NCBI GenBank assembly: GCA_023390555.1
Contig: JAEWCQ010000011.1
Location: 89,061 to 153,060 of the forward strand
DNA from: Bacillota bacterium
Lineage (GTDB): Bacteria > Bacillota > Clostridia > Lachnospirales > Lachnospiraceae
DNA length: 64,000 nucleotides
Reading direction: 5' to 3'
Within the stretch, counting starts at the first letter, position 1, and every line of letters begins with the position of its first letter. The position numbers and the translations under genes are program-made. The notes beneath the pieces were generated by a model. The model worked only from the letters and a program-made list of their open reading frames with translations. It was not told where the DNA came from and did no database searches. Of this stretch, positions 14,744 through 23,862 are shown one piece after another.

Positions 14744-15955
14744 TTGCTTGAAATTAAAACAACAGAAGCAGATTCCAGTGCTAAAATAATTGTGATCGGT
14801 GTTGGAGGCGCAGGAAATAATGCTGTAAATAGAATGATTGACGAAAATATCGGTGGTGTAGAGTTTGTCGGAGTGAATACAGACAAGCAGGCATTGCTTT
14901 TATGTAAAGCACCTACCTTGATTCAGATTGGGGAGAAGCTGACAAAGGGACTGGGTGCAGGCGCACAGCCGGAAATCGGCGCAAAGGCCGCAGAGGAGAG
15001 CATGGAGGATCTGTCTTCCGCAATTAAGGGTGCAGATATGGTATTTGTTACCTGCGGTATGGGCGGTGGAACCGGTACGGGAGCAGCTCCGGTTGTTGCA
15101 AAGATTGCAAGGGATCAGGGGATTCTGACCGTTGGTGTGGTTACAAAACCATTCAAATTTGAAGCAAAAGCGCGTATGATGAACGCTTTATCCGGCGTGG
15201 AACGCTTAAAAGAAAGTGTGGATACGCTGATTGTCATTCCGAATGACAAATTATTAGAGATCGTAGACCGCAGAACCACTTTCCCGGATGCACTGAAGAA
15301 GGCAGATGAAGTGCTTCAGCAGGCTGTTCAGGGAATTACGGATCTGATTAATCTGCCGGCATTGATCAATCTTGATTTTGCGGATGTTCAGACTGTTATG
15401 AAAGATAAGGGACTTGCACATATCGGTATCGGTATGGCGAAGGGAGATGAAAAGGCACTTGAGGCTGTTAAACTTGCCGTTGCCAGCCCGCTGCTTGAGA
15501 CGACGATTACCGGGGCCAGTCATGTAATTATCAATATTTCCGGAGATATCTCTCTGATGGATGCGAATGATGCAGCCAGCTATGTACAGGATCTCGCCGG
15601 TGAGAATGCCAATATTATATTTGGTGCCAAGTATGATGAGACGAAGACAGACGAGGCAACGATTACCGTAATCGCGACAGGTCTGGAGGAAGTGCAGACA
15701 CAGACGAGTAAGCTGATGCCGGGACTGAAGTACCAGCAGCCGGTAACCTCACAGACGAGACCGTCGGTTCCGTCGAGTATGATGAGCAGAACGATGAACG
15801 GCACCTCCGGAGTCAATACGCCGATGCAGCAGATGCCTTCACAGACGTCAGTTCCGTCTTCCTTTACGGGAATTCAGAAGCCGAAGAGACCGGAAAGCAG
15901 CGTACCGGAGAAGGACATTAAGATTCCGGAATTTTTAAAGAGCACAAGAAAGTAA
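14744..15955 (+). CDS. ftsZ: Cell division protein FtsZ
   Basis: A 403-residue tubulin-like GTPase that forms the Z ring. It shows the N-terminal I-I-V-I-G-V-G-G-A-G-N-N-A-V-N-R-M, the tubulin signature G-G-G-T-G-T-G (about 107-113) and the synergy-loop region N-L-D-F-A-D-V. A flexible Ser/Thr/Pro/Gln linker leads to the C-terminal anchor peptide (I-K-I-P-E-F-L). The start is TTG, with AGGAGG 7 nt upstream, which may limit expression. A terminator follows the stop. Confidence 0.98.
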   Translation: MLEIKTTEADSSAKIIVIGVGGAGNNAVNRMIDENIGGVEFVGVNTDKQALLLCKAPTLIQIGEKLTKGLGAGAQPEIGAKAAEESMEDLSSAIKGADMVFVTCGMGGGTGTGAAPVVAKIARDQGILTVGVVTKPFKFEAKARMMNALSGVERLKESVDTLIVIPNDKLLEIVDRRTTFPDALKKADEVLQQAVQGITDLINLPALINLDFADVQTVMKDKGLAHIGIGMAKGDEKALEAVKLAVASPLLETTITGASHVIINISGDISLMDANDAASYVQDLAGENANIIFGAKYDETKTDEATITVIATGLEEVQTQTSKLMPGLKYQQPVTSQTRPSVPSSMMSRTMNGTSGVNTPMQQMPSQTSVPSSFTGIQKPKRPESSVPEKDIKIPEFLKSTRK

Positions 15956-15980
15956 GTAAGAAAAATAGATAAGACAGGGC

Positions 15981-16014
15981 AAGACCTTCAGATTCATGCT
16001 GAGGGTCTTTTTTT
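15981..16014 (+). terminator. Rho-independent terminator after ftsZ
   Basis: AAGACCTTCAG and CTGAGGGTCTT pair around ATTCATG, followed by TTTTTTT. Confidence 0.88.
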
Positions 16015-16044
16015 GTCATTTTTTTTCGATGAATTGAAAGAAAG

Positions 16045-16089
16045 GACGACAGTGTTTTGACAAAATAAGCATGGTTCATCTTCTATAAT
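16045..16089 (+). promoter_or_regulatory. spoIIG-type promoter with extended spacer and 0A-box-like site
   Basis: TTGACA (16057-16062) and TATAAT (16084-16089) are both perfect but separated by 21 nt rather than 17. The Bacillus subtilis spoIIG promoter has the same peculiarity (22 nt) and needs Spo0A~P bound over its -35. Here TTTGACAA overlaps the -35 and matches the inverted 0A box TTCGACAA at 7 of 8 positions. A weaker GACGACAG lies just upstream. Confidence 0.7.
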
Positions 16090-16116
16090 GAAACCTGTGA
16101 AAGCGGGAGGTGGAAA

Positions 16117-16902
16117 GTGAAGTATGAACTGTACATAGATGTATTTATTCTGTCTAATTTTTGTATGGACACACTGGCACTGATTCTGACGGGTATTTTT
16201 CTCAGAAAAAAACGACCGGTCAGGATTCTGGCACTGACAGCTTTTCTCGGAACAATCGCAGCAACAGCTCTGTTCCTATGTCTGACAAACTATCTGTTAT
16301 ATGTTATTCTGGTTCATTTCCTGGTGAATCCACTGATGGTCTGGCTCGCATTCCGTCCCAAAAACAAACGGGAGTTTTTGGGAGAATGGGTAGCGTGTTA
16401 TCTGGTAGTTCTGCTTGCCGGCGGAATGATGCAGTGGCTCTACGTGACGATTTTTCATGGAAATCATATCGGGATCTGCATTGCGCTGACCTTCCTCGCA
16501 GGACTGGCAGTTGCCGCATTCTGGGAGAAACAGATGGTGGTAGGGAAAAGGACCTATGATGTAAGGCTGCAGGTCGGGACAGATACGGTGGAACTAAAAG
16601 CATATTATGACACCGGGAATCTTCTGATGGATCCTTATTTTGATGAACCGGTACATATTGTGGCAGAGGGGAAACTGCAGGAATGTCTCAGCAGAAACAG
16701 AGTCTCAGGGCGCTTGGTTTCATTTTCAAGTCTTGGGGAAAAAAACGGATGGATAAAGACATATACGATTGATGAGCTGACTGTATATCAGAAGAACGAT
16801 GTACTGCAGATAAAACCGGCGGTTGTTGGTGTCACGACAGACCGGTTGTTTAAGCATGGAGATTACCAGATGATCTTAAACAGCCATCTGCGTTTGAAAT
16901 AA
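16117..16902 (+). CDS. spoIIGA: Sporulation sigma-E factor-processing peptidase SpoIIGA
   Basis: A 261-residue membrane aspartic protease that cleaves pro-sigma-E in the mother cell after a SpoIIR signal. About five N-terminal membrane helices (residues 1-140) precede a pepsin-like half domain with the catalytic A-Y-Y-D-T-G-N-L-L near residue 165. It starts with GTG after GGGAGGTGG. Its promoter has the long-spacer Spo0A-type layout. The sigE gene follows by 21 nt, the standard spoIIG operon. Confidence 0.95.
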   Translation: MKYELYIDVFILSNFCMDTLALILTGIFLRKKRPVRILALTAFLGTIAATALFLCLTNYLLYVILVHFLVNPLMVWLAFRPKNKREFLGEWVACYLVVLLAGGMMQWLYVTIFHGNHIGICIALTFLAGLAVAAFWEKQMVVGKRTYDVRLQVGTDTVELKAYYDTGNLLMDPYFDEPVHIVAEGKLQECLSRNRVSGRLVSFSSLGEKNGWIKTYTIDELTVYQKNDVLQIKPAVVGVTTDRLFKHGDYQMILNSHLRLK

Positions 16903-16923
16903 AGAATAGAAAGGAGACGGAAT

Positions 16924-17664
16924 ATGTATATTAAGGTGAATGTTCCACAACATTTTCAATTTAAGGTGATGCCTTCCTTTATGAACTTCATGCTGAGGGG
17001 AAGAAAGGATGTTCATTATATTGGCGGGGCAGAGGTATTGCCGCCGCCGCTTACCGCAGAGGAGGAGGCAGAGTGTATTACACAGCTGCTTGGAGGAGAG
17101 AAGGAGGATGGGCGCAGGAGGCTGATCGAGCATAATTTGCGTCTGGTCGTATACATAGCAAAGAAATTCGACAACACGGGGGTTGGTGTCGAAGATCTCA
17201 TTTCGATTGGCACAATCGGACTGATCAAGGCGATCAATACCTTTAATCCGGATAAAAATATCAAACTTGCAACCTATGCATCGCGTTGTATTGAGAATGA
17301 AATCCTGATGTATCTGCGCAGAAACAGCAAGACCAGACTCGAGGTATCCATTGATGAGCCGCTGAATGTGGACTGGGATGGAAATGAACTGCTTTTGTCG
17401 GATATACTAGGGACAGACGAGGATGTCATTTATAAGGATATTGAAAGTGAAGTGGAAAAGAAACTGCTGAATAAAGCAATCGAGCATCTATCCGGCAGGG
17501 AGCGGACGATTGTAGAACTGCGTTTTGGTCTCAATTCCAAAGACGGCAATGAACTGACGCAGAAAGAAGTGGCGGATATGCTGGGAATTTCCCAGTCTTA
17601 TATCTCAAGACTTGAGAAAAAAATCATGAAGCGTTTGAAGAAAGAAATTGTGCGATTTGAATAA
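16924..17664 (+). CDS. sigE: RNA polymerase sporulation sigma factor SigE
   Basis: A 246-residue sigma-70 family factor controlling early mother-cell genes. An N-terminal pro-sequence (about residues 1-30) precedes region 2 (N-L-R-L-V-V-Y-I-A-K-K-F near 75, then D-L-I-S-I-G-T-I-G-L-I-K) and region 4 (S-G-R-E-R-T-I-V-E-L-R-F-G-L and the helix-turn-helix L-G-I-S-Q-S-Y-I-S-R-L-E-K). AAAGGAG precedes the ATG. The recombinase promoter in the spoVD element looks like a target of this factor. Confidence 0.97.
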   Translation: MYIKVNVPQHFQFKVMPSFMNFMLRGRKDVHYIGGAEVLPPPLTAEEEAECITQLLGGEKEDGRRRLIEHNLRLVVYIAKKFDNTGVGVEDLISIGTIGLIKAINTFNPDKNIKLATYASRCIENEILMYLRRNSKTRLEVSIDEPLNVDWDGNELLLSDILGTDEDVIYKDIESEVEKKLLNKAIEHLSGRERTIVELRFGLNSKDGNELTQKEVADMLGISQSYISRLEKKIMKRLKKEIVRFE

Positions 17665-17669
17665 AAAAG

Positions 17670-17698
17670 ATGACATAAAATCCATAATATGGTACAAT
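17670..17698 (+). promoter_or_regulatory. Sigma-A promoter of the MBL-fold gene
   Basis: ATGACA (17670-17675), 17 nt, TACAAT (17693-17698). A small hairpin AAGCAGG/CCTGCTT lies in the leader before the start codon. Confidence 0.6.
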
Positions 17699-17756
17699 TT
17701 TAATGAATAAGCAGGGTGAATTTCCTGCTTGTAACACGGGTAAGGGAGATGGTACT

Positions 17757-19358
17757 ATGTTATTAGAGTTTTATGGAGCAGCACATGAAGTGACCGGAAG
17801 TTGTCATTTCCTGCAATTCGGAGGAAAGAATCTCTTAGTAGACTGTGGTATGGAACAGGGGCCTGATCTGTATGTGAATCAGGAGATACCGGTGAATGCA
17901 TCTGATATTGATTATGTATTTGTTACGCATGCGCATATTGACCATTCCGGACTTCTTCCGCTGTTTTACAGCAGAGGGTTTCGAGGACAGATTTTTGCAA
18001 CGACAGCGACTTGTGAACTGTGTAATATCATGTTAAAGGACAGTGCGCATATTCAGATGTTTGAAGCTGAATGGAGGAACCGTAAGGCCAGAAGAGCAGG
18101 CAGGCCAGAAGTAGTTCCGCTGTATGATATGAATGATGCCGAAGGGGTTTTACAGCATTTTGTGCCATGTGATTATAATAACAGAATGAATATCTGTGAG
18201 GGTCTTGATGTGCGTTTTGTGGATGCCGGGCATTTGCTTGGTTCTTCCAGCATTGAATTCTGGGTGCAGGAAGATGGAAAAGAAGTGAAAATAGTATTTT
18301 CGGGGGATATTGGGCACGGAAACAAGCCGCTGATTAAGAATCCCCAGTATATAGAGGAAGCGGATTATGTGGTGATGGAATCCACCTATGGGGACCGTCT
18401 TCATGCGGCACCGCCGGATTTTGCGGCGGAACTTGCAAGGGTCATCCGAAGCACATTCAGCCGCGGCGGTAATCTTGTGATTCCGGCTTTTTCGGTGGGC
18501 AGAACACAGGAAATGCTCTATTTCTTAAGAAGAATCAAGACAGAGCATTTGTTGCCGGAATACGAGAACTTTCCGGTCTATATCGACAGTCCGCTGTCGG
18601 TGGAAGCCACGAATATCTTTCATAAGAGCGTTGCGGACTGTTTCAGTGAAGAAGCAAAAGAGCTGGTGAACAGCGGAATCAATCCGATTGGTTTTCCGGG
18701 ACTGAAAACTGCGGTTACCAGTGAAGAATCAAAGCTGATTAATTTTGAAAAAAAGCCGGTCGTTATCATATCGGCTTCGGGTATGTGTGAAGCAGGCCGT
18801 ATCAGGCATCATTTAAAGCACAATCTCTGGCGTCCGGAGTCCACGATTCTCTTTGTCGGATATCAGGTGCCTGGAACGCTGGGGAATACGCTTTTAAATG
18901 GAGTCAAAGAGGTAAAGCTGTTTGGTGAGACCATCGAAGTGCATGCGCAGATAGAGAATCTCCCTGGAATCAGCGGCCATGCAGACCGTGCAAAACTGAC
19001 GGAATGGGCAGCGGCATTTCAGAAGAAACCGAAAAAAGTATTCGTAGTACATGGGGAAGATGGCGTTACGGATGATTTCGCAAAGCATTTGCAGGAGGAA
19101 CTGGGATTGGATGCAGTTGCACCCTACAGCGGAGACGTGTATGATCTGCGCACGGGGGCTCAGATCCGGGAAGGCAGCAGAGAGGTTGCCCAAAAGAAAG
19201 AGAAAAATATCAAAGCAACCACCAATGTATTTGCAAGACTTATGGCTGCGGGACAGAGACTGCTCAGCGTTATCAACCGAAATGAGGGCATTCCGAATAA
19301 AGAAATCGCGAAGTTCGCAGATCAGATTAATTCGCTCTGTGATAAATGGGATAGATAG
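17757..19358 (+). CDS. MBL-fold beta-CASP ribonuclease/hydrolase
   Basis: A 533-residue predicted RNA-processing nuclease of the RNase J / CPSF-like superfamily. Metal-site motifs are T-H-A-H-I-D-H-S-G near residue 59, D-A-G-H-L-L-G-S, S-G-D-I-G and the C-terminal S-G-H-A-D-R. The beta-CASP insertion holds E-S-T-Y-G-D-R and S-A-S-G-M-C-E-A-G-R. The C-terminal 70 residues are a charged tail. The ATG at 17757 follows AGGGAG and gives the normal N-terminus; an upstream ATG (17703) would add 18 atypical residues. It has its own promoter between sigE and the TetR gene. Confidence 0.88.
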   Translation: MLLEFYGAAHEVTGSCHFLQFGGKNLLVDCGMEQGPDLYVNQEIPVNASDIDYVFVTHAHIDHSGLLPLFYSRGFRGQIFATTATCELCNIMLKDSAHIQMFEAEWRNRKARRAGRPEVVPLYDMNDAEGVLQHFVPCDYNNRMNICEGLDVRFVDAGHLLGSSSIEFWVQEDGKEVKIVFSGDIGHGNKPLIKNPQYIEEADYVVMESTYGDRLHAAPPDFAAELARVIRSTFSRGGNLVIPAFSVGRTQEMLYFLRRIKTEHLLPEYENFPVYIDSPLSVEATNIFHKSVADCFSEEAKELVNSGINPIGFPGLKTAVTSEESKLINFEKKPVVIISASGMCEAGRIRHHLKHNLWRPESTILFVGYQVPGTLGNTLLNGVKEVKLFGETIEVHAQIENLPGISGHADRAKLTEWAAAFQKKPKKVFVVHGEDGVTDDFAKHLQEELGLDAVAPYSGDVYDLRTGAQIREGSREVAQKKEKNIKATTNVFARLMAAGQRLLSVINRNEGIPNKEIAKFADQINSLCDKWDR

Positions 19359-19367
19359 CAATTCGCG

Positions 19368-19946
19368 TCAGGAATTGGATATTTCTTTCAGAAGGCAGGT
19401 GAGAGGGCCGGATGTATTGACAGATTGTATCAGTTCTGCCAATTCGTCCGGTGTGATTTCCTGCCCTTTTTCTATCCACAGGGTAAACAGACCGAGCTGA
19501 GCACTTGCGATGTATTCGATGATATACCGGCCATTTGCCGGTAGCTGTTCCAGAGAAGTACCAAGTCTGGTCAGAGCAGTTTTTTTTGCATTTTCCTTCA
19601 TTTTCTTTAAGACAGCAGGATTTGGCCGTCCAATCAAAAACAGCTGGATCATCTGATGGTGAGACAGATAATAATTCCGGAAATAGGGTACTTTCTGCTC
19701 AATTGTCTGCGTAAAGATTCCATCGATGACATGTTCGACGACTTCTGAGATTTCAGAAATGAAACGCTCCTCTAATTGTTCCAGCAGATCATAGATATCC
19801 TTGTAATAGTAATAAAATGTTCCGCGGTACAAACCGGCTTCTCTCGTCAGTTCTCCAATCGATATTTTTTCGATACGCCTGCTTTCGTATAAATGCAGAA
19901 ATGCGGCAATTATTTTTTCTCGTGTTGCATCGGGATTTTTTTCCAT
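19368..19946 (-). CDS. TetR/AcrR family transcriptional regulator
   Basis: A 192-residue one-component repressor. The N-terminal helix-turn-helix is canonical (K-I-I-A-A-F-L-H-L-Y then I-S-I-G-E-L-T-R-E-A-G-L-Y-R-G-T-F-Y-Y-Y-Y-K), followed by an all-helical ligand domain. It is divergent from an ABC exporter pair, its probable target. The 140-bp gap between them is AT-rich; I could not settle on one operator there. Confidence 0.9.
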   Translation of the reverse strand: MEKNPDATREKIIAAFLHLYESRRIEKISIGELTREAGLYRGTFYYYYKDIYDLLEQLEERFISEISEVVEHVIDGIFTQTIEQKVPYFRNYYLSHHQMIQLFLIGRPNPAVLKKMKENAKKTALTRLGTSLEQLPANGRYIIEYIASAQLGLFTLWIEKGQEITPDELAELIQSVNTSGPLTCLLKEISNS

Positions 19947-20088
19947 TTATGACTCCTTGGGATTCCAACAATCGGTGCAAAATTGTCTATTTTATTTTTC
20001 TGGCATAAAAAGTATCCTGTTAGTGAAGTAATTATGTTAATGATATAACACAAAAGCGGAAAATTCAAATATTTATGGAGGAAGAGTG

Positions 20089-20850
20089 ATGACACAGGCA
20101 GCAAAGAAAGAAAGCATGGCGATCTGCATGCAGCACGTATCCAAAAAATACGGTAGACAAGAGGTATTAAGTAATGTATCTCTTGGCGTTCCCCGAGGAA
20201 AAATATATGGGCTGTTGGGTCCATCCGGCTGTGGAAAAAGCACCACGGTGAAGATTCTTGCAGGAATTTTAAGCGGAGACAGCGGCAGTGTGCAGATTCT
20301 GGATCAGGAAATGCCCAATACGGAAGTGAAGAGGCAGATCGGTTATATGACACAGGCAACTGCACTGTATCCGACGCTGACTGCGGAAGAGAATCTGAAG
20401 TTCTTCGGGCGTTTGTATGGCATGCGTAAAGAACAGCTGAAGCAGCGTATGGATTGCGTGATGGAACTGGTTCATCTTACAGAGGACCGGAAAAAGGCCG
20501 TGCACAAATTCTCTGGCGGGATGAAGCAGCGTCTGTCCCTTGCAGTCACACTGCTGGCGGACCCTTCGATTCTGATTCTGGATGAGCCTACGGTCGGAAT
20601 TGATCCGGTTCTGCGGAAAGAAATCTGGGAAGAATTGCAAAAGCTGACAGAACGGCATGTGACGATACTGGTCACCACACATATCATGGATGAGGCAGAG
20701 AAATGTCATGAGCTTGCGATGATGCGGGAAGGAAAGATATTGACGGCAGGAACATCTAAGAAGATCCGGGAGCAATCCGGTACACAGACATTGGAAGAAG
20801 CTTTTATCTACTATTGTAATGCATCACTGTACCAGAGAGGAGGCTGTTAA
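20089..20850 (+). CDS. ABC-2 type transporter, ATP-binding protein
   Basis: A 253-residue ATPase with Walker A G-P-S-G-C-G-K-S-T-T, signature F-S-G-G-M-K-Q-R, Walker B I-L-I-L-D-E-P-T-V-G-I-D-P and the H-loop T-T-H-I-M-D-E-A. It belongs to the drug and lipid exporter branch. The ATG at 20089 is preferred over a GTG at 20086 because GGAGG is 7 nt away. The permease gene follows after 1 nt. It is probably repressed by the divergent TetR gene. Confidence 0.92.
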   Translation: MTQAAKKESMAICMQHVSKKYGRQEVLSNVSLGVPRGKIYGLLGPSGCGKSTTVKILAGILSGDSGSVQILDQEMPNTEVKRQIGYMTQATALYPTLTAEENLKFFGRLYGMRKEQLKQRMDCVMELVHLTEDRKKAVHKFSGGMKQRLSLAVTLLADPSILILDEPTVGIDPVLRKEIWEELQKLTERHVTILVTTHIMDEAEKCHELAMMREGKILTAGTSKKIREQSGTQTLEEAFIYYCNASLYQRGGC

Positions 20851-20851
20851 T

Positions 20852-21946
20852 ATGAGAATACGGGCATTGACATGGCGCATCATCATGCAGTTGTTCCACG
20901 ACAAACGCACCGTTTTTTTCGTTTTGTTTGCACCTGCTCTGATTTTGACTCTTGTATATTTTATTCTGGATTCGGGGGATACTTTGTATACGATTGGAAC
21001 AGTTTCCATAACCGAAGAACTGCGGGAGAATCTTGAGAATCTGGAAGACGTGGAACTGATCACGCTGGATTCGTCCGAGCAGACTTCCGCAATCAAATCG
21101 GGAAAAGTTATGGCATCGCTTGTGATGGGAGAGGACAAGCAGACGGTTTCTCTTTTCCTTGACGGAAGCAATACTGCCTACGCAAAAAAAATACAGGCAA
21201 TTGTCCAGTCCGCGCTCACACAGGATAGGGTGGGAAAAATGAAGCAAGAGCTGCAGACAGCTGCCGAAGCTCTGAAAAATAGCGGGATGGCAACGATGGA
21301 TGGGAATTTGGAGATACCGGAACTGGAGACGGATTATGTCTATGGACAGGCAGACACATCCATGTTTGATGAATTCGGAGCTTCCCTGATTGGAATCATC
21401 GTCTTTTTTCTGACATTTCTTCTTGCAGGGATCCATTTTCTTACGGAGCGCTCTAGCGGAACGCTGGAAAAGCTTTTATCGACACCAATCCGGCATCATG
21501 AGATTCTCATTGGTTATGTCGCGGGTTTTAGTATACCGGCACTGTTTCAGACCATTGTCGTAACGTTCTATACGGTCTATGTGCTCGGTATGCATGTCGC
21601 CGGAAATATCATCTGGGTATTTCTGATGAATCTTTTGACGGCAATTGTTGCCCTGACTTTGGGGATTCTGCTATCAACGGTAGCAAACAGTGAGTTTCAG
21701 ATGGTACAGTTTATCCCAATCGTAATTATTCCGCAGATATTTTTATGTGGACTTTTTCATCTGGCAGAAGGTTGGGAGAACATATCCCATCTGATTCCAC
21801 TGTATTATACATCACATGCATTAAAGGAAGTCATGCTGAAAGGCAACGGTTGGAATATGATTCGGAATGATGCAATGATCCTGATCCTGTTTGCGCTGCT
21901 TCATATGGCATTGAATACACTGTTCCTGAAAAAACAGAGCCGTTGA
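20852..21946 (+). CDS. ABC-2 type transporter permease
   Basis: A 364-residue membrane permease of the YhgE/ABC-2 (NodJ/DrrB) kind. One N-terminal helix (about 21-40) is followed by a large extracytoplasmic domain and five C-terminal helices. An E-R-x-S-G-T-L-E-K-L-L motif typical of ABC-2 permeases precedes those helices. AGGAGG at the end of the ATPase gene serves its ATG. It is the partner of the upstream ATPase; the substrate is unknown. Confidence 0.88.
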   Translation: MRIRALTWRIIMQLFHDKRTVFFVLFAPALILTLVYFILDSGDTLYTIGTVSITEELRENLENLEDVELITLDSSEQTSAIKSGKVMASLVMGEDKQTVSLFLDGSNTAYAKKIQAIVQSALTQDRVGKMKQELQTAAEALKNSGMATMDGNLEIPELETDYVYGQADTSMFDEFGASLIGIIVFFLTFLLAGIHFLTERSSGTLEKLLSTPIRHHEILIGYVAGFSIPALFQTIVVTFYTVYVLGMHVAGNIIWVFLMNLLTAIVALTLGILLSTVANSEFQMVQFIPIVIIPQIFLCGLFHLAEGWENISHLIPLYYTSHALKEVMLKGNGWNMIRNDAMILILFALLHMALNTLFLKKQSR

Positions 21947-21947
21947 A

Positions 21948-22733
21948 TTATTTTTTCAGAGACAGATAGCTGCGCATATTTTTTAATGCGGATTTCTCCA
22001 GACGGGAAACCTGCGCCTGCGAGATGTGAATTTCATCTGCAACTTCCATCTGGGTTTTGCCCTGGAAGAAACGGAGATTGATGATATAATTTTCCCGCTC
22101 ATTTAAGCGCGACATGGCATCACTTAAAGAAAGCTCTTCAATCCAGTTTTCTTCTTTATTCTTTTTGTCGCTGATCTGGTCCATGACATAAAGCGTATCG
22201 CCCCCGTCGGTATAAATCGGATCATAGAGGCTGACGGGACTTTGAATGGCATCAAGTGCGTAGACAATTTCTTCTTTTGGAATCCCGGCTTCAGCGGCAA
22301 TTTCATCTAAGGTAGGCTCCTGAAGGGAATTTTTCTGCAGTATTTCTTTTGCATGGATTGCCTTATAGGCAGTATCGCGCAGGGAGCGGCTGACACGAAT
22401 GCTGTTGTTGTCCCGCAGATACCTGCGGATTTCACCGATGATCATGGGAACTGCATAAGTGGAAAATTTGACACCTAACGTGTCATCGAAATTATCAATG
22501 GATTTGATAAGACCGATACATCCAATCTGGAACAGGTCATCAATGTTCTCATGGTGCGAGGAAAAACGTTTGATTACACTTAGCACAAGGCGAAGATTTC
22601 CTTTGATATAAGCTTCCCTTGCATCATTATCACCTTGCTTTATCTTTTGAAAAAGTTCTTCTTTTTCTTTTTCTTTCAATATAGGGAGTTTGGCAGTATT
22701 TACTCCGCAGATTTCTACTTTGTAGACAGACAT
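21948..22733 (-). CDS. sigG: RNA polymerase sporulation sigma factor SigG
   Basis: A 261-residue late forespore sigma factor. It begins with the family hallmark V-Y-K-V-E-I-C-G-V-N-T-A-K-L-P-I-L, followed by N-L-R-L-V-L-S-V-I-K-R-F and D-D-L-F-Q-I-G-C-I-G-L-I-K-S-I-D-N-F-D. The region-4 helix-turn-helix is I-H-I-S-Q-A-Q-V-S-R-L-E-K-S. The ATG at 22733 follows GGAGG and matches known SigG starts. It normally sits right after sigE; here an MBL gene and a TetR/ABC block lie between, and it is inverted. A sigma-F-like promoter lies upstream. Confidence 0.96.
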   Translation of the reverse strand: MSVYKVEICGVNTAKLPILKEKEKEELFQKIKQGDNDAREAYIKGNLRLVLSVIKRFSSHHENIDDLFQIGCIGLIKSIDNFDDTLGVKFSTYAVPMIIGEIRRYLRDNNSIRVSRSLRDTAYKAIHAKEILQKNSLQEPTLDEIAAEAGIPKEEIVYALDAIQSPVSLYDPIYTDGGDTLYVMDQISDKKNKEENWIEELSLSDAMSRLNERENYIINLRFFQGKTQMEVADEIHISQAQVSRLEKSALKNMRSYLSLKK

Positions 22734-22762
22734 GATGCATACCTCCGGAAAGTTGATAGTTA

Positions 22763-22793
22763 CATCATGCGCAAAAAAAGAATCTTTTATACA
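22763..22793 (-). promoter_or_regulatory. Sigma-F/sigma-G-type promoter of sigG
   Basis: Read on the minus strand: TGTATA (22793-22788), 18 nt, CATGATG (22769-22763). The -35 fits forespore sigma factors well; the -10 is a looser match. Expected, since sigG is transcribed by sigma-F and then by itself. Confidence 0.5.
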
Positions 22794-22939
22794 GGTATTC
22801 TTTTTAATCTTTTTTTTCCTGCGTGAATATGATAAGATAAAGATAAAAATCAGGAATCTGAAATTGAAGATCAAAAAAATAATGTTTAAGGTATGGGTTA
22901 AAACAATTTATGCATATGATAACTTACAGAGGAATCACC

Positions 22940-23344
22940 ATGGATCGAATTGACGAGCGGAATTTACGGGAAAAGATCGCTCGCAGTATTATAAAAAGAA
23001 GAAATATACGTTATGTTTCCCGGGAAGAGATAGCTCTGAGAAAAAAGCAGGAAGAAGAGCTCAAAAAAGCACAGGAGATTCTCGAACAGTTGAGAGAAGT
23101 GACAACGCGGGAAGAAGCGAGAAAAAGAGAAGAAATTGAGGCCATAATCCGGGAAAAAGAACGGCAGAAGAGCCAGGATTCCGGGGAAGACAGGTATGCC
23201 AAAAAATATGGATCCCAGACGGTCTTGGATAAGGATGAAAGAGAGAAAATTGATAAGATTCTTTCGGAAAAAAGTGAATTTTTGTATCATATCATTCAGG
23301 AAAACCTAAGTAATAATGAGGATTTACATAATGAGAAAGAGTGA
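22940..23344 (+). CDS. Charged coiled-coil hypothetical protein
   Basis: A 134-residue soluble protein dominated by Glu, Lys and Arg. One long coiled coil (about residues 30-90, E-E-E-L-K-K-A-Q-E-I-L-E-Q-L-R) is followed by a short C-terminal helix. No known domain is recognised. The ATG at 22940 with AGAGGA upstream is favoured; an ATG at 22916 is possible. It lies divergent from sigG and upstream of the T-box, with no clear operon partner. Confidence 0.65.
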   Translation: MDRIDERNLREKIARSIIKRRNIRYVSREEIALRKKQEEELKKAQEILEQLREVTTREEARKREEIEAIIREKERQKSQDSGEDRYAKKYGSQTVLDKDEREKIDKILSEKSEFLYHIIQENLSNNEDLHNEKE

Positions 23345-23409
23345 CGGGTATCCATCTGGAACGAAGATTACGCTTGACAAATCGGGAGAAAGGCATTAAG
23401 GTATATTTA

Positions 23410-23675
23410 TAAGTGAAACCGTTGAGAAAGAGTAGTAGGCTTATTTTGATATCTCAGAGAGCTGCAGGTGGTGGGATTGCAGTATGGATGAATCTGCTGA
23501 ATGGACTTTCGAGGGTGGTCTGAACTAGAGTAGGCGCCGCCGGGAACCGTACCCGTTACCAATTCGGCATGTATGAGGTGTACATGAAAGAGAGGACATA
23601 TTGTCAATATGAGTGGTACCGCGATAATAATCAGTTTATTACCGTCTCAAGCATGCGCTTGAGACGTTTTTTTTA
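23410..23675 (+). ncRNA. T-box leader, tryptophan specifier
   Basis: A tRNA-sensing attenuator. Stem I holds AGAGAG and GGTGG elements. The specifier region reads GAA-TGG-A, with TGG (Trp) at 23502-23504. The conserved T-box TGGTACCGCG is at 23614-23623. The terminator CGTCTCAAGC-ATGC-GCTTGAGACG (23643-23666) ends in eight T. Uncharged tRNA-Trp should stabilise the antiterminator and turn on trpXYZ. Confidence 0.92.
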
Positions 23676-23862
23676 TTTTACAGGAAAGTTCTGGGGACTT
23701 TTCTGTCAAATAAAAACGCCAGGCGCATCTCGCTGGAAAGTAATTTATGGTATTGCAATCCGCGCGGGACTTGGGCCCGAAAGAAAAATTTACAAAACGG
23801 TGGAATTTTAGGAAGATATTCGTATCCGAATAGAATGAATGAGGAAGAAAAGAGGAAAAATT

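Noticed and set aside
23374..23407. TTGACA (23374) with TATATT as promoter of the T-box transcript
   Set aside because: The spacing is about 22 nt; without an activator this is not convincing.
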